DNA of 64,000 nucleotides from Tethya wilhelma. Lineage: Eukaryota; Porifera; Demospongiae; Tethyida; Tethyidae. Positions 1 through 11,411 of this stretch are shown in pieces. The position numbers and the translations under genes are program-made. The notes under the pieces are model-generated. The model was not told the origin of the DNA and did not search any database. It saw only the letters and a list, made by a program, of their open reading frames with translations. Position 1 is the stretch's first letter, and the number at the start of each line of letters is the position of its first letter. The stretch lies in contig CAXIPT010000005.1 of assembly GCA_964030475.1 (NCBI GenBank), forward strand, positions 4,793,960 to 4,857,959, written 5' to 3'.

Positions 1-340
1 CATGAAAGTTCTTCACTCTTTCTCTTGAGCTGACACCATTCAAGTGATCCCCGGATCCATTCCATTTCACATTCCCATTCATCCGTTCTTCATGATCATT
101 ATCAGCAATCTCAACGTCAACCTCTTCCAATATAGGTTGATTCACGGGCGAGGTTTTCCCCACACTGTCCGGAGAAAAGTTAGGTCCAGCAGGAGCAGAA
201 TCACCGGGAGACAAAACTCTGTGTCTCATTCCGGTACCAGGACCCGGGAATGGGGCCACAGGCTGAGTTCTGGAGTCAGAATCAACGGATCTGGTTGACG
301 AACAGGAGGTAGCAGCACTGCTGGAAGGACACTTGGTGGG
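1..340 (-). CDS. DGK linker exon (partial)
   Basis: Open on the minus strand from the acceptor at 341-342 (pyrimidine-rich tract then CAG) to the window edge. It reads as a Ser/Thr/Pro-rich, then acidic, low-complexity segment (for example [20 protein letters not shown]), in the same phase 0 as the catalytic exon at 1815-1612. This position matches the long poorly conserved linker that separates catalytic and accessory domains in type II DGKs. Little conservation is expected here, so membership in the gene rests on frame, splice site and position. Confidence 0.75.
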
Positions 341-795
341 CTGGAGGAAGAAGAGGGGACACAAACACTTTCACATAAAACAAACAACACCAGATTTCAA
401 CTATCAGCAACACCAGGAAACTATTATAGCAATACAGATTTCATCATGCATGATTATCACATTTCACCATATCGGGTTCAAAACTGTGAAACTTTCACTT
501 CACTTCACAACCATGTACAAACACACATAGCAATCCCGAGTGCAGCAGCTAATTGACGATACAGACAAGTATGTGCATGATATCCAGACATGTACACTTC
601 GACTCATGCAGTCATAACAACACAAAAACATAATACAGTATATTATGCACACAACACCAAAGTACACCATAATTGTACATAATTTGGGATAATTTTGACC
701 ATCTGGTTAGTCACGTACACACACACACATTATAGTTGCATGACCCTAAAGTGGGGGGCACCTTGATACATGGTCGAGTGCCGCACACTTAAAAG

Positions 796-854
<59 letters not shown>

Positions 855-1522
855 CATGACTCAGTGCTGAAGGTCATCTATGACACTATTGCTGCTAATC
901 TCCCTGCTACATCCTCCATTACAGTTGATCTGTCTGGTGAGTACGCATTTCCTACACATATCGTCCCAACTGAATTGAAACCAGACATTGTTTGGTGGGA
1001 TGAAACTCAGAAAACATTCTGTCTTCTTGAGCTAACAGTGTGTTTTGATACCTTATTCAATGAGGCATCAGACAGAAAAGAGAAGAAATATATTGATTTA
1101 GTGACAGCTATTAAACAGGCTGGGTACACTGTCACTTTTTTATCAATTGAAATGGGCTCAAGAGGTATGCCAAACTTCCAGGGTTTTAGGAAACTAACAA
1201 ATCTACTCTCTCTATCTAAAAAACAATCAGTTGATTTATTGCAAACTGCATCAAAACAGGCTATTATTGGATCATTTAAAATTTGGTGCAGTAGAAATAG
1301 GTCTATTTATCTTTAGTCCATTTATTTCTACTTCTCTCTTGGTATCATCATTATATATATATTATTTACATTTGTTTTGTGTTATGTATTAGCGGCTGAA
1401 GCCAAGTGATTGTGCAATGTTTTTGTAGAACATTATGACAATGTGACCTTGAATACCTTCACCCCTCATTGTTCATTCATGTTGATTTTTGTAACATGTG
1501 TATTAAATCAATGAAGTTTTTC

Positions 1523-1580
<58 letters not shown>

Positions 1581-1814
1581 AACAAAGTTTCGTACACACA
1601 CTCACACTCACACTGGAGGCCTTAAACATGTGCTGAATGTCAACATTTTGATCAGGAGTGTACTGGACACTCCATCTGTCCAGTAACTTGAATGAGGACT
1701 GCTCCATTTCAGAGAGGATCTGTGGGAGCTTTTCTTCGTCGTGAAACTGGGCTCCCCAACCCAACACACGAGCCATGTCGTTGCCAGTCCCCAGTGGCAC
1801 AACACCTACCATGC

Positions 1815-1850
<36 letters not shown>

Positions 1851-2559
1851 NNNNNNNNNNNNNNNNNNNNNNNNNNNNNNNNNNNNNNNNNNNNNNNNNN
1901 NNNNNNNNNNNNNNNNTAGCCACTCCAATGCCCATGGATTCTAGTAGCTTAGTGATGAGAGCATTCAACTAGAATTTAAAAGATCTAGGCTTCAAATCCT
2001 GGCTAGATCTAAAGATTTTTTCCACTGATTCGTAATGTGTGTGTAAATATGAGTTATTGTTTATCACAATGTAAGATAGATCATTGACTTATTCAGTATT
2101 AACAGTCAAAAGTTTAGAAAACTTTCTAGCAATAGAAAATAAGTAAACATTTTTTGATTATGTGTGTGTGTGAGTGTGTGCAAGCTACCGTATAGCCGGA
2201 AATATTGACGGTCAAAAAATTTGCCGGTTTGCTCCGCAGAACGTAAAATAAAAATATTGACGAATTTAAATTTGACGATTTGCGCGTGCGCACAATACAT
2301 TCATATACGGCGCCCAAAATATTGGCGGATTTAAATTTGACGATTTGGACTTTGACCGTCAAACCGTCAAATTAAAATCCCCGTCAATATTTCCGGCTAT
2401 ACGGTATACCCACCTTGGAATGAAGGTTGTACTTGTCAATGGTTGAGAGGACCCAGCCAATGCTGCCATCCCCACCAAGAACAAGAACACGAAACTTCTC
2501 AAATCTCTGAAAGAGCTGCACCCTGTATTAGTGCACAAGACAACTGAATGTGAAACACA

Positions 2560-2597
<38 letters not shown>

Positions 2598-3415
2598 GCA
2601 GCCATTATTCTGATGGAATGCCATGGAGTCTATCTGGCTCTGTGAAAATTGTGTAAGCCTTGGAAAGCTATGTGCAGTGTATATATGAAAGCTATGACGA
2701 TTACTATTGATCAGAATATTTTCACTGCTAAAAATTTTCACTTGTCTAATTTTCATTATTTCGACCGATTTGATAATCACAAAGATTGCTATACATGTAC
2801 ATTTTAAATTTTCACCAATCGCACTAGCAAGCTATGGTGCATGTACACGTAAAGCTAACCCAATATCAGGTCCAGAAATGGCCAGATCAAACACCTGAGC
2901 TGGATTCAACCAGTACTTGAGCCGACGAAGGAACTTTACACCTTGGTTGTCACCGCTCTTGGAATTGACACACGCCAGAATGGGACTGTGACCGTACACC
3001 TTGTAAGGCTGGAATGGAATGAAGAATGGGAATTTAACTGAATGGTTGTTGTCAACAGATAAGAGGATATACATGTACTGTTACATTGAAACAGAATGGT
3101 AAATTATTCCCCAATGCAATGCAGGATGCAACAGTATTGTAAGGTTTCACTCTTCCTAGAGGCTGACCATAGTGGGGTCAGTTCCTGGAACAGGGACATG
3201 AACACACAAAGACCCCTACCACCACCACCACTACCATTCCCTGAGCAATGCAATAGCACCCATCAAACAGGATGTGCTCACATAATATGGAGAGGTATAT
3301 ATAATAATAGTATATGAATTGAAAGTGATATCCCCACCTGGTAATGTGTAACTTAGGGAAAGAATTTTCACAAACCACAGTTGGCTATGTCACACAAAAT
3401 ATTACAAGCTCTTCG

Positions 3416-3452
<37 letters not shown>

Positions 3453-3453
3453 N

Positions 3454-3531
<78 letters not shown>

Positions 3532-5178
3532 CCCACATATCCTTCCTGATGGCATCTGACCTCTGTAGAGCTGATGGAGGGAGGACAGACAGACAGTGAT
3601 CCCCAAGAGAGCAAACCTTTTCAGCTTTATCAAGACACTCATTGTGAATCTGCAATGACATCATCACGATGTAATTGTTATATACCCAATCAGTTGTGGT
3701 TAACTTACAGTCCACTTGCACCAGAGACATCTATAGTCTTGAAGACGACGCACACTACCACACGCACGCTCACAGACGATGCACTTTGAACCCGTGGGAA
3801 GGTTCCCTTCAATCCACTGATGAGGAATTGAGAACTGTAAAATGCATAAATGTGTACATGAATTAGTGAGAGAAGGGCACTACGAATATGAGGTACAGCA
3901 ACAGAGTGAATTATCAACAATTTTTTGACACAAAATTTTTGTGAATATTGTGATCAGATTGGTGAAAATTGCATGCAATACATAGATGTATCATGATTTA
4001 CAAACGAAAAAAATATGTCTGATACAGTAACAGGCTTGTCATACGCTCAAGAACTTGTGAGTGCCACTAATTTTGCACACGGTTGAGACACTCACATCTT
4101 GTCCTAGCTGTACGTTATCTCTCTGTAAACTGCTCCTGGTGGTCCACTTGCAAGCTTTCTTCACTTGAAATACACATCTCCGATGGCTCTTGAACTTGCA
4201 CACCTCACAGGAGAGGCCGTGCCAGGCCACACCGTGGAGGGCCTCTCGGCACACATTGCAGTAGGTAGGCCGACTGTGGGAGCAGGCAAACCAACTGTGG
4301 TGCCCCTCCAAATGTTGGAGTGCCTCTGTGACAATCTGCATGTGCATTTAGTACATAATATGGCTGTATAATAACTTTGTGCCTACCAAAAAAAATAAAT
4401 CATATATTTGTACATTCGTTTCATGATCCCCTACTGACTTTTATTGGTAAGTTTGGTTTGCAAAGAGATACAATATAGTTCCAAATTTTCGTGGCACAAT
4501 ATTTTCACAAATTTCATGATCAGACCACATATCTCCATGAAAATTCAGAAAATTGTGCATATATTGGCATTTTAATGTTAGAGATTGTGATTCACGAAAA
4601 TTAGTTCTAAACAGCAAAGACAGGCTTTTCACGAACTTTTGGTGCCACAAAAATTTGGAGCTTTACTGTATACTGTATACAAGTACTGTACCTACACACG
4701 AATACATGCACTGTATGAGCTAGCTGGGCCACTTCAAACAATAGGTTTGAAAAGCCATCATCCTTGCTACATCCCACAGATCAGAGCACAGGGGTAATTT
4801 GTCTTCTTGCCTACTCTTACATCAGTAGCCATACAAAAGTCCCACACAAACTGCAACCCAGTGACCACAAAGCAGGAAAGGTCTACTTAATCCCTTTGTG
4901 AAACTTTCCCAGACTAAATATAGACAACACTGGAGAGATCACACCAGGCTAGATATAGAAATGGAAACGTACAAACCACAGGTAGTTTCATGGCTTTTGC
5001 TAAACAAGGCGATAGAATTGATTTTGATCTATATCAATTCTTGGACTATGTAATTTTATACTTATGACAACTATTAAAGTCACTAGAGGAAACAGACTTT
5101 TGACAATACTTATTTCACGTTAGTTACTGTTTAACACTCAATGTGTTTGTAACACAAGTGTCAACAATCAATATGAGC

Positions 5179-5233
<55 letters not shown>

Positions 5234-5601
5234 ACATACAAACAAACAAACACACACACAAAAGCTACACTTACTGGTTCTTTAGATTTAGAAGCAGCCA
5301 GCTTAAAAGCACCAATCCATTCTTCCATCTCTTTACGAGAACTTGCAGCGAAGCAGACATGTTGAAATGGAGTCAATACCTACAGAAATCAAAACATGCA
5401 ACCATTAAAATGGCCTTACATAAAGTTTATGCTAGCTCTGATTGTAGTTCTTACGGTGAAACTGTGGTTGACATTCTTTGTGCTGTTTTCAGCAACAGTG
5501 ACATCTTTGAGGAAGATCTCCTCGCGAAGTTTGTCTTCTTTGCTCTTGGAAATGTACAAATGGTCGGCCATTATTGAAATGTACTTCTTTACCCACCTCT
5601 G

Positions 5602-5677
<76 letters not shown>

Positions 5678-6593
5678 CGTGCGTGTGAAAGTGTATATGG
5701 AGCTAGGATATGCATAAGATATGTATAGTTGTGCGTGTGAGAGTATGTGAGTGTGTGTGCGTGTAAATAAGTGTGAATTTCTACACACTGGGAAACCCAT
5801 GTAGAGCAGATGCTTACAGTGTCACGAGTGTCTTTGAACAGTGCCAGTGATGTGGGCGACAGTGGAATCCCAGTATAATCAAGGTACAAAAGTTGTACTA
5901 TGACAAACACACATACAAACATACGTACACTACAACTACACATGTACATACTGAGTGTCTTCCACCCACCTAATTGCACAATACAGAAACACCACATACT
6001 ACACTCTAGCTTTGCACTATTGCGTGACACGAATCACAAAAGGTCTACAATCCACAACAAGAGAAAGGCTGCTAGTTAGTACCATGCAGGTGGAATCATG
6101 CACTTCATTTCTAACTACAAAGCATCCAAAAGCCAACCAGAAAGCAAAAACTATTAATATCAAAACTTCCAAAAATAGATATAATATCAATATTACACAT
6201 AAGGTGTTTTCAGATCGAACACACCAAAATTAGTCATTTCGGTTTAGAAGAGGCTACAAAAGTACACCCAGAAGGAATTAAGGAAGTGGTGGCTGGAAAG
6301 GTGAGTGTACCCAGGACTCCAGTGAGGATGTTGACTGAAGTGTGACATCAGTTGGTTGTGTACATTACCTCCCACACATCTTGGCAGGCAGGGAGGAAAA
6401 ACAGCTGAACACTTCCAATAAAGGGCTTCTCCCAGTTTATACTGAGCACAGGGTACATTGATTTAAACACCCACCACTTTCAGAAATATTGAGCAAGAAG
6501 AAAGAAAGAAAAGTACATGCTTAAAAAAAGACCTAAAAATATGTTGGCAAAGATCATACCAGTACCTTTACTACCACACAATGCATCCTAATG

Positions 6594-6642
<49 letters not shown>

Positions 6643-7788
6643 ATCACGAAGTGCATATACACACAAAACACACAGACAGACACAAACACACAAAGTCATT
6701 TCAAATCAAATGGTACAAATTATGTGCACAACACACACTGACCAACGAATGAACCAAGAAAACATTTCAAACCACCCACAATACCATGTCCAGTCGGGGA
6801 AGCCATCCAAAATTGCTACCTCTGAACAAGTCGAACAAAATACCTGTACCACAAATCAACCCACACACCCAGTAATCAGTATGTGCTGGACATACAGGAG
6901 GCTAGGGAGAGAGAGAGAGAGAGAGACTCAGAGGGAAAGAGACGGACCTTACTTACATCATGGACTACTTCCGCTACAAGACAAGGCTACAATAACAGCT
7001 ACAAATGAGGCAAGACCAATCCTACATAGAGATGCACGGAGGAGAGAGGGACTAAAGGACCTCATACACACACAGAGAGAGCACAATGTGTACCACCAAT
7101 ACAACAATGGGCTGTTTTTGAACACTCTCCACTGGGCAGTGTATCACAGTACAATGCTGTTGGTTGCTATGAGAGTGCAAAATACACATTGAGACACCAG
7201 ATCCCACTATTGCAGTGTATTCTCATTTCACGCACACATTTGACTACCGGCTATCGACTTACAGAACACAACATAGAACAGTGAGAACACAAGACCAGCT
7301 TGTACATTCTGTAATATAATACATTGCCTTTGACCACAGACAGTGGCAAACTGTTATTGGTCACTATGGTGACTCAAGGACTGAAACTGGGGGCACCAAA
7401 CACAGGGAAGTGGTTGAAGAAGCGCATCAATTTCTCTCTACTCTTCAGGAAGTGGTAATGCGAACCAATGCACTATTTAGCTAATGCAATGGGAGGGCAC
7501 ATGAAGATACAATCAATACTGAAAAAAGGGGGCTGAATAAAAGTTAAAGATATGACATGGTAGTCCCATACCAGAATAGAATTCATTGGTATTGATTGCA
7601 GATTGACGAGATAAAGAATATGGTGACATTTGATACAATGGTGATTAGGAGTAGGCGTGTGGGCAATCAATGGTGAGATTGAGTGGGAGGCATGTGGTGA
7701 TCTGTGTGAGCATGTGTGCACAAACATAGTGAGCCCTCACCTGGAGTCTGCCTTGTTGTGTCAAATATCCTTCTTTGATGGTATCCAT

Positions 7789-7825
<37 letters not shown>

Positions 7826-8014
7826 GTGAGGAAAACCTGTTTATATTTATAGTTTGCACGCAGTGTGATGTGTTCATTATCCACCATGCCATTACAAGGA
7901 CAATTAGTTCAACGCTGTCTACTAATTAAGCAATTTAATTAAGAACACTTCCTCTCTTAATGGCTCTTCTCTCAACTCATGGCAGAGGACAGACAACACA
8001 CGAAGAGCTCATGT

Positions 8015-8085
<71 letters not shown>

Positions 8086-8909
8086 CTTCCTTGGTAGTGT
8101 TAACAGTTGCTTGACTTTCAGTGATTGGTGCTAACCAACGAAGTATTACAAAGTATATTGCCATCCCATTGTAAATTTATTACGCCTTTTCACATAATGC
8201 ATAGACCCCCCTTCTACACAAACACACACACTGTCTAGTATCAGATCATAACCAGTCTCAGTCTGATAAGAGATTCTTGCTATGCTTTTTATACAAACCT
8301 ACAGCAGCACCCCATTTGTAAAATTATATAGGACATTTTATCTCTAGCTGTCTATCAACTTGCCAGTGATTTTGTAAAAGACTGTGCACAGTAATTACTA
8401 CAGGTGAATCCCAACTTACTTTGCTACACAACTAGGTAGTTTATTGGTACACCAGCTGCTTCTAATTATAAACCTTTTTACAACACACAACACTCATCAT
8501 GCCATTGGCTTACCCGTGCAGTATTCGACGAAGTAATGCTAATCTTTCTCTCTCTTCTGCTTCCTAGACGTCTCTTCTTTCTAGTCTTGGTCTCCTCACT
8601 CTCTTGCTTCTCGTCAACTGCTGGTTCTTGAGGCTCACTTCGACTGGCTTCGCTGTTGTGGTGAGTGCCATTCATGGCTGTCACTTCCTCATCCGCAGCG
8701 CTGCCCTCACGATCAGAGAGCTGTTCCCCAGCAACCTGCTGGGAGCTATCGTCGTCTTCTTCAGCAAAAATGAGCTCTCCACTCGAGTCTGAACCGATGA
8801 GAGACTCCATACTGTGCTGAAATTCTGTGTTGTGATCTTCTGGACTGGATTCGCGACTGCCAGCAGCTTTTGAAACTACCACAGGGACTGATTCTTCATT
8901 ATTAGCCAT
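1..8909 (-). CDS. Type II diacylglycerol kinase (delta/eta/kappa-like), 3' part off window
   Basis: Phosphorylates diacylglycerol to phosphatidic acid at membranes. Exons read leftward: 8909-8514 (acidic Ser-rich N-terminus), 7788-7741 (start of PH, IKEGYL), 5598-5455 and 5379-5275 (rest of [23 protein letters not shown]), 4335-4096 (first C1, [13 protein letters not shown]), 3834-3709 and 3649-3530 (second C1, ending SVLPPSAL), 3008-2847, 2515-2414 and 1815-1612 (catalytic domain: [38 protein letters not shown]), 340-1 (Ser/Pro-rich linker, runs off the edge). The PH plus two C1 order and the linker splitting the kinase domain are typical of type II enzymes; the accessory half and any SAM domain would lie to the left. 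Every intron seen is phase 0, so 662 codons read through. Start chosen at 8909 (MANNEESV); an in-frame ATG lies 14 codons upstream. The 66-N gap is intronic. Confidence 0.95.
799..850. repeat. (GA)n microsatellite, left flank of retroelement
   Basis: Perfect GA dinucleotide repeat of about 26 units directly abutting the retroelement fragment on its 5' side. Confidence 0.95.
855..1316 (+). mobile_element. 5'-truncated retroelement ORF with PD-(D/E)XK endonuclease-like C-terminus
   Basis: An open frame of about 150 codons, antisense to DGK within its intron, has no ATG start and runs out of a (GA)n tract. The order KPDIVWW, about a dozen residues, LLELTV, then [10 protein letters not shown] is the PD...E-x-T...K pattern of restriction-like endonuclease domains found at the C-terminus of some non-LTR retrotransposon proteins. 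No reverse transcriptase motif is present in the window, so this would be the 3' end of a 5'-truncated copy. About 210 bp of 3' tail follow, ending near attaaatcaatgaag, then another (GA)n tract. The domain call is by eye; a domesticated gene fragment is a less likely alternative. Confidence 0.6.
1526..1578. repeat. (GA)n microsatellite, right flank of retroelement
   Basis: Perfect repeat of the same phase and similar length as the tract at 799-850, directly after the retroelement 3' tail. Confidence 0.95.
1817..1916. repeat. (TG)n microsatellite followed by 66-N assembly gap
   Basis: TG repeat at 1817-1850 runs into Ns at 1851-1916. On the minus strand it reads (CA)nG and forms the 3' splice site of the DGK exon that starts at 1815. 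The true repeat length is unknown. Confidence 0.95.
2186..2406. mobile_element. MITE-like element with 26-bp terminal inverted repeats (family A)
   Basis: Begins taccgtatagccggaaatat and ends with the exact reverse complement over 26 bp, so the ends can pair. Both ends carry TA, compatible with a TA target duplication as made by Tc1/mariner-type transposases. The 221-bp body has no coding capacity and repeats the motif tttgac several times. It lies in a DGK intron, 8 bp from the donor of the exon at 2515-2414. A shorter diverged copy is at 16236-16366. Confidence 0.85.
2561..2594. repeat. (CA)n microsatellite
   Basis: CA repeat of 17 units in the DGK intron between the exons at 3008-2847 and 2515-2414. 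Confidence 0.95.
3419..3529. repeat. Compound (TC)n-N-(AC)n microsatellite at a DGK donor site
   Basis: TC repeat 3419-3452, one N at 3453, then AC repeat to 3529. On the minus strand the AC tract reads GTGTGT and begins exactly at the donor of the second C1 exon (3649-3530), so the 5' splice site is the first unit of the microsatellite. Confidence 0.9.
5181..5228. repeat. (CA)n microsatellite
   Basis: CA repeat in the DGK intron just downstream (minus strand) of the PH exon ending at 5275. Confidence 0.95.
5599..5674. repeat. (GT)n microsatellite forming a 3' splice site
   Basis: GT repeat with one TT interruption. Read on the minus strand it is (CA)nCAG and ends exactly at the acceptor of the DGK PH exon 5598-5455. 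Confidence 0.9.
5675..7740. other. Large DGK intron without a recognised gene
   Basis: Intron between PH exons 7788-7741 and 5598-5455. It holds a (CA)n tract at 6595-6641, a short GA tract near 6908-6925, and a long plus-strand frame at 6581-7192 that is Thr/His/Gln-rich because it starts in the CA repeat. I see no conserved domain and treat it as noncoding. Confidence 0.7.
8014..8081. repeat. (GA)n microsatellite
   Basis: GA repeat with one AA interruption in the first DGK intron. Confidence 0.95.
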
Positions 8910-9255
8910 TGCTTTGTCTATAGCAATCAGTGTTGAACACAAAACGAACAAATTGCTTGCGCTTTTGCACTTGACAACTTGTACAGTTTTAATATAGGAT
9001 ACTGTTTTGCATACTTGAAACCTTCAATGAATATGATCAAGGACATGACTGTATTTATAGGTAAAGAGCATCACGTGCAAATGCTATCACACGACACGCC
9101 CACAATGTTAGATCAAGCTATATTCTTGCAGTGCTTTGAACTTTTCATCCTAAAACACAACAAACAAAACAAAAAATAGTAAAACAGTCGAATAAAAAAG
9201 GAGAGAGATAAACATTATGGAAAATAATAAAGTAAAACAGTACTATAATACAAAA
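8910..9255. promoter_or_regulatory. DGK 5' flank and AP1S 3' flank
   Basis: About 345 bp separating two minus-strand genes. It must contain the AP1S 3' UTR and the DGK promoter. A CACGTG E-box lies at about 9073-9078. No TATA box or clear poly(A) signal was recognised. Confidence 0.4.
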
Positions 9256-10596
9256 CTATGCCAGTCCCATTTCTTCTAAGAGAGAAGATGAACTTCTAGG
9301 GTTCTCAGTCTCCTAATAAAATTGAGAGAAATGGGAGGGGCATAATTAAAACAGATTAAAAATGAAACATCACACTTGGTACAGTTGAAAATATGGGAAG
9401 AAAATTTTGTTGTTTTTTTCCAAAGAAATTATCAGTTTGTTCCTAACGTCATTAATGGGGCCAACCTTGTATGGTTCGTACTATTAAACCGTCAACTACA
9501 TATATACTTATCTGAAACTAAACTTCAAAACTCTCAGCTTAGAGTATATATACAATTGCAAAGGTACCATAGCCTCAATCCCAGGCCCTTCCCTTAGATT
9601 TTTTTTTTTTTTGGAAAAAAGAGGGGAGAGCCTGGGAACAAGGCTAAGGGTACCAAGCATTTGCTTAAAATTAAGTGCTTCCTTTCTGCTACAACAACCT
9701 AGACGATCTGACTACATTGGTGCACAATTAGGCAGCCAACCCATGCACACTATTATATTGACAGAACAGAAGGCCAATGGGAACACACACACACACACAC
9801 ACACATTATAATTACAACGTAAGACGGCATACCTCCTGGAGCATGTCTTGTGCAGTGACAGCTCTAATGATGTTCTTTTTACTCGTTTCCTGGATCTCAC
9901 CGCCCACCAACAACTCATCCAACATGTAGTACGCCTGAATGGAGTGTGTGTATGATATGAGTAGATATGTGTACAGAGTAAGTAGATATAAATCAGGCCT
10001 TCCTCGCTTCCATTAGTGTAGTAATAGGTCAGGCAGGGACGGGACATTATCAGTACAACTGATGTTTACCTTCTCAAAGTTGAAAATGATGTCAAGTTCA
10101 CACACCTATTACAAATATAATTGAATAATAAAATACTGCATGTCCATAAATTGCCAAAGTGACAGCACTTTCACTTACACTTCCAAAATACTTGTCCAGG
10201 AGTTCAACATATCTGTGAATAATCTCAAGAGTAATGAGCTCATTGTCTTCCGGCTCGATAGCAGCACAGAAGTACAGACTTGCATATCTGAGCACGATAA
10301 ACATGCAATGGTGGGCTTTATTTAGAAAGTGATGAGATTTAGCTCACCTTTTGTAGACAATCTTTAAGTCTTTGTACTCTAAAATATTACACATCTTTGA
10401 TTTTCTCGAGAGCACAGTCTGGACCAGTTCTCGTTGAATCTTCTTCTTTTCTTTAGTCTGGAAAGCTTGGTACCATTTTTGAAGTCTCACCTTTCCCTGG
10501 CGACTGAAAAGAAGCACGTACTGAATCTAAAGGGAGTAAAATTAAGCAAGATGAAGGTTATGCACTCATATAGAGAGATAAACAAAACCTCACCAT
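9256..10596 (-). CDS. AP1S: AP-1 clathrin adaptor complex sigma subunit
   Basis: Small (sigma) chain of the AP-1 heterotetramer, which sorts cargo into clathrin vesicles at the trans-Golgi network and endosomes. Exons read leftward: 10596-10594 (the initiator Met alone), 10526-10348, 10287-10179, 10105-10070, 9934-9833, 9312-9256. Together they give 161 aa, the usual sigma length, with one open frame. Diagnostic stretches are [83 protein letters not shown] and the C-terminal LLEEMGLA. The [12 protein letters not shown] exon and the C-terminus favour sigma-1 over the AP-2 and AP-3 sigmas. Each intron has GT-AG ends. Confidence 0.96.
9563..9653. mobile_element. Foldback element, family B, copy 1
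   Basis: Inverted repeat: ggtaccatagcctcaatccc pairs with gggaacaaggctaagggtacc around a T-rich loop. It sits in the AP1S intron between the last two exons. The arms match those at 18340-18434 and, more weakly, 57607-57669. Confidence 0.75.
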
Positions 10597-11203
10597 CTTT
10601 CTGTGCCTTCTTTTATTACAAAGAAATCTAAATCAGCGAAATGCTTAGAAATTACTAAATGACGTCATGGAAGGTCGAAGGATGATTTACAGCAATGTCG
10701 ACCATGTACCACATTTCAATGTTGAGTCAGGAAATTTGTGCCACAATTATCTTATCACTTATCAATCATACAATGCATGCCATAATTATACTGTTGGGCT
10801 CCTAAATTTTGATAATGCGCCGTTTATATCACATGTGTACATGCTTCTGACAACTACATCATTGGAAAGAAATGAAAATCATTTTTTTAATATTAATGCA
10901 ATGATATAAGGGGTTATATTCAATTATGAAAATTCACAAACATTCAATTGACATACAAGTTATATAAAACTTAATATACTGTAATTATTAACACAAATAC
11001 AACATCAGTATGTGCATTAATAATAATAATAATAATTAAGTAAACAATAATTCAACAAAACACAATTGGAGTTCTCACACAAGGAGAATTAATACGGATG
11101 AACTGATGAAACATGTTACTCTGTGGGGATACTTTGGTGCCCTGTTCAAGTAAGTATAGGGAAGGGTCAACTGGTCACAAATTACCTGCAGCTGACGGGT
11201 CAC
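10597..11203. other. Spacer between muscleblind-like 3' end and AP1S
   Basis: AT-rich, with short taa repeats around 11018-11035. It should hold the AP1S promoter and the 3' UTR of the upstream gene. I see no coding exon in it. Confidence 0.5.
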
Positions 11204-11365
11204 TCACCATTTACAAGGTCCATATTTGGTGAGGAGGGGGGTTGAATAACACTCAGTGGGGAGGTCAGCTGCATTGAATGAAAACTTAATGTAGATACAA
11301 GCCCAATCAAATCAAAACTCAATGTAGATACATGCCCATACATGATATTGTAGTATTATCTCACA

Positions 11366-11411
<46 letters not shown>

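Noticed and set aside
3368..3730. Frames of alternating Cys-Val, Thr-His or Arg-Glu residues over microsatellites
   Set aside because: Translation of dinucleotide repeats; only the flanking 3530-3649 and 3709-3834 segments are DGK exons.
4440..4670. Possible further MITE in a DGK intron (cgaaaatt and aattttcg motifs)
   Set aside because: Opposed motifs are short and not at defined ends; I could not delimit an element.
5818..5882. Minus-strand exon-like piece reading [16 protein letters not shown] with a GTAAGC donor
   Set aside because: The real PH start ([13 protein letters not shown]) is at 7788-7741 and joins 5598 in phase; this piece would interrupt the PH domain.
6241..6301. Plus-strand exon-like stretch ending GGAAAG before GTGAGT
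   Set aside because: Wrong strand for DGK, no acceptor, no partner exons and no recognisable family.
6581..7192. Plus-strand 203-codon frame
   Set aside because: It starts in a (CA)n repeat, is Thr/His/Gln-rich, has no domain I recognise and lies in a DGK intron.
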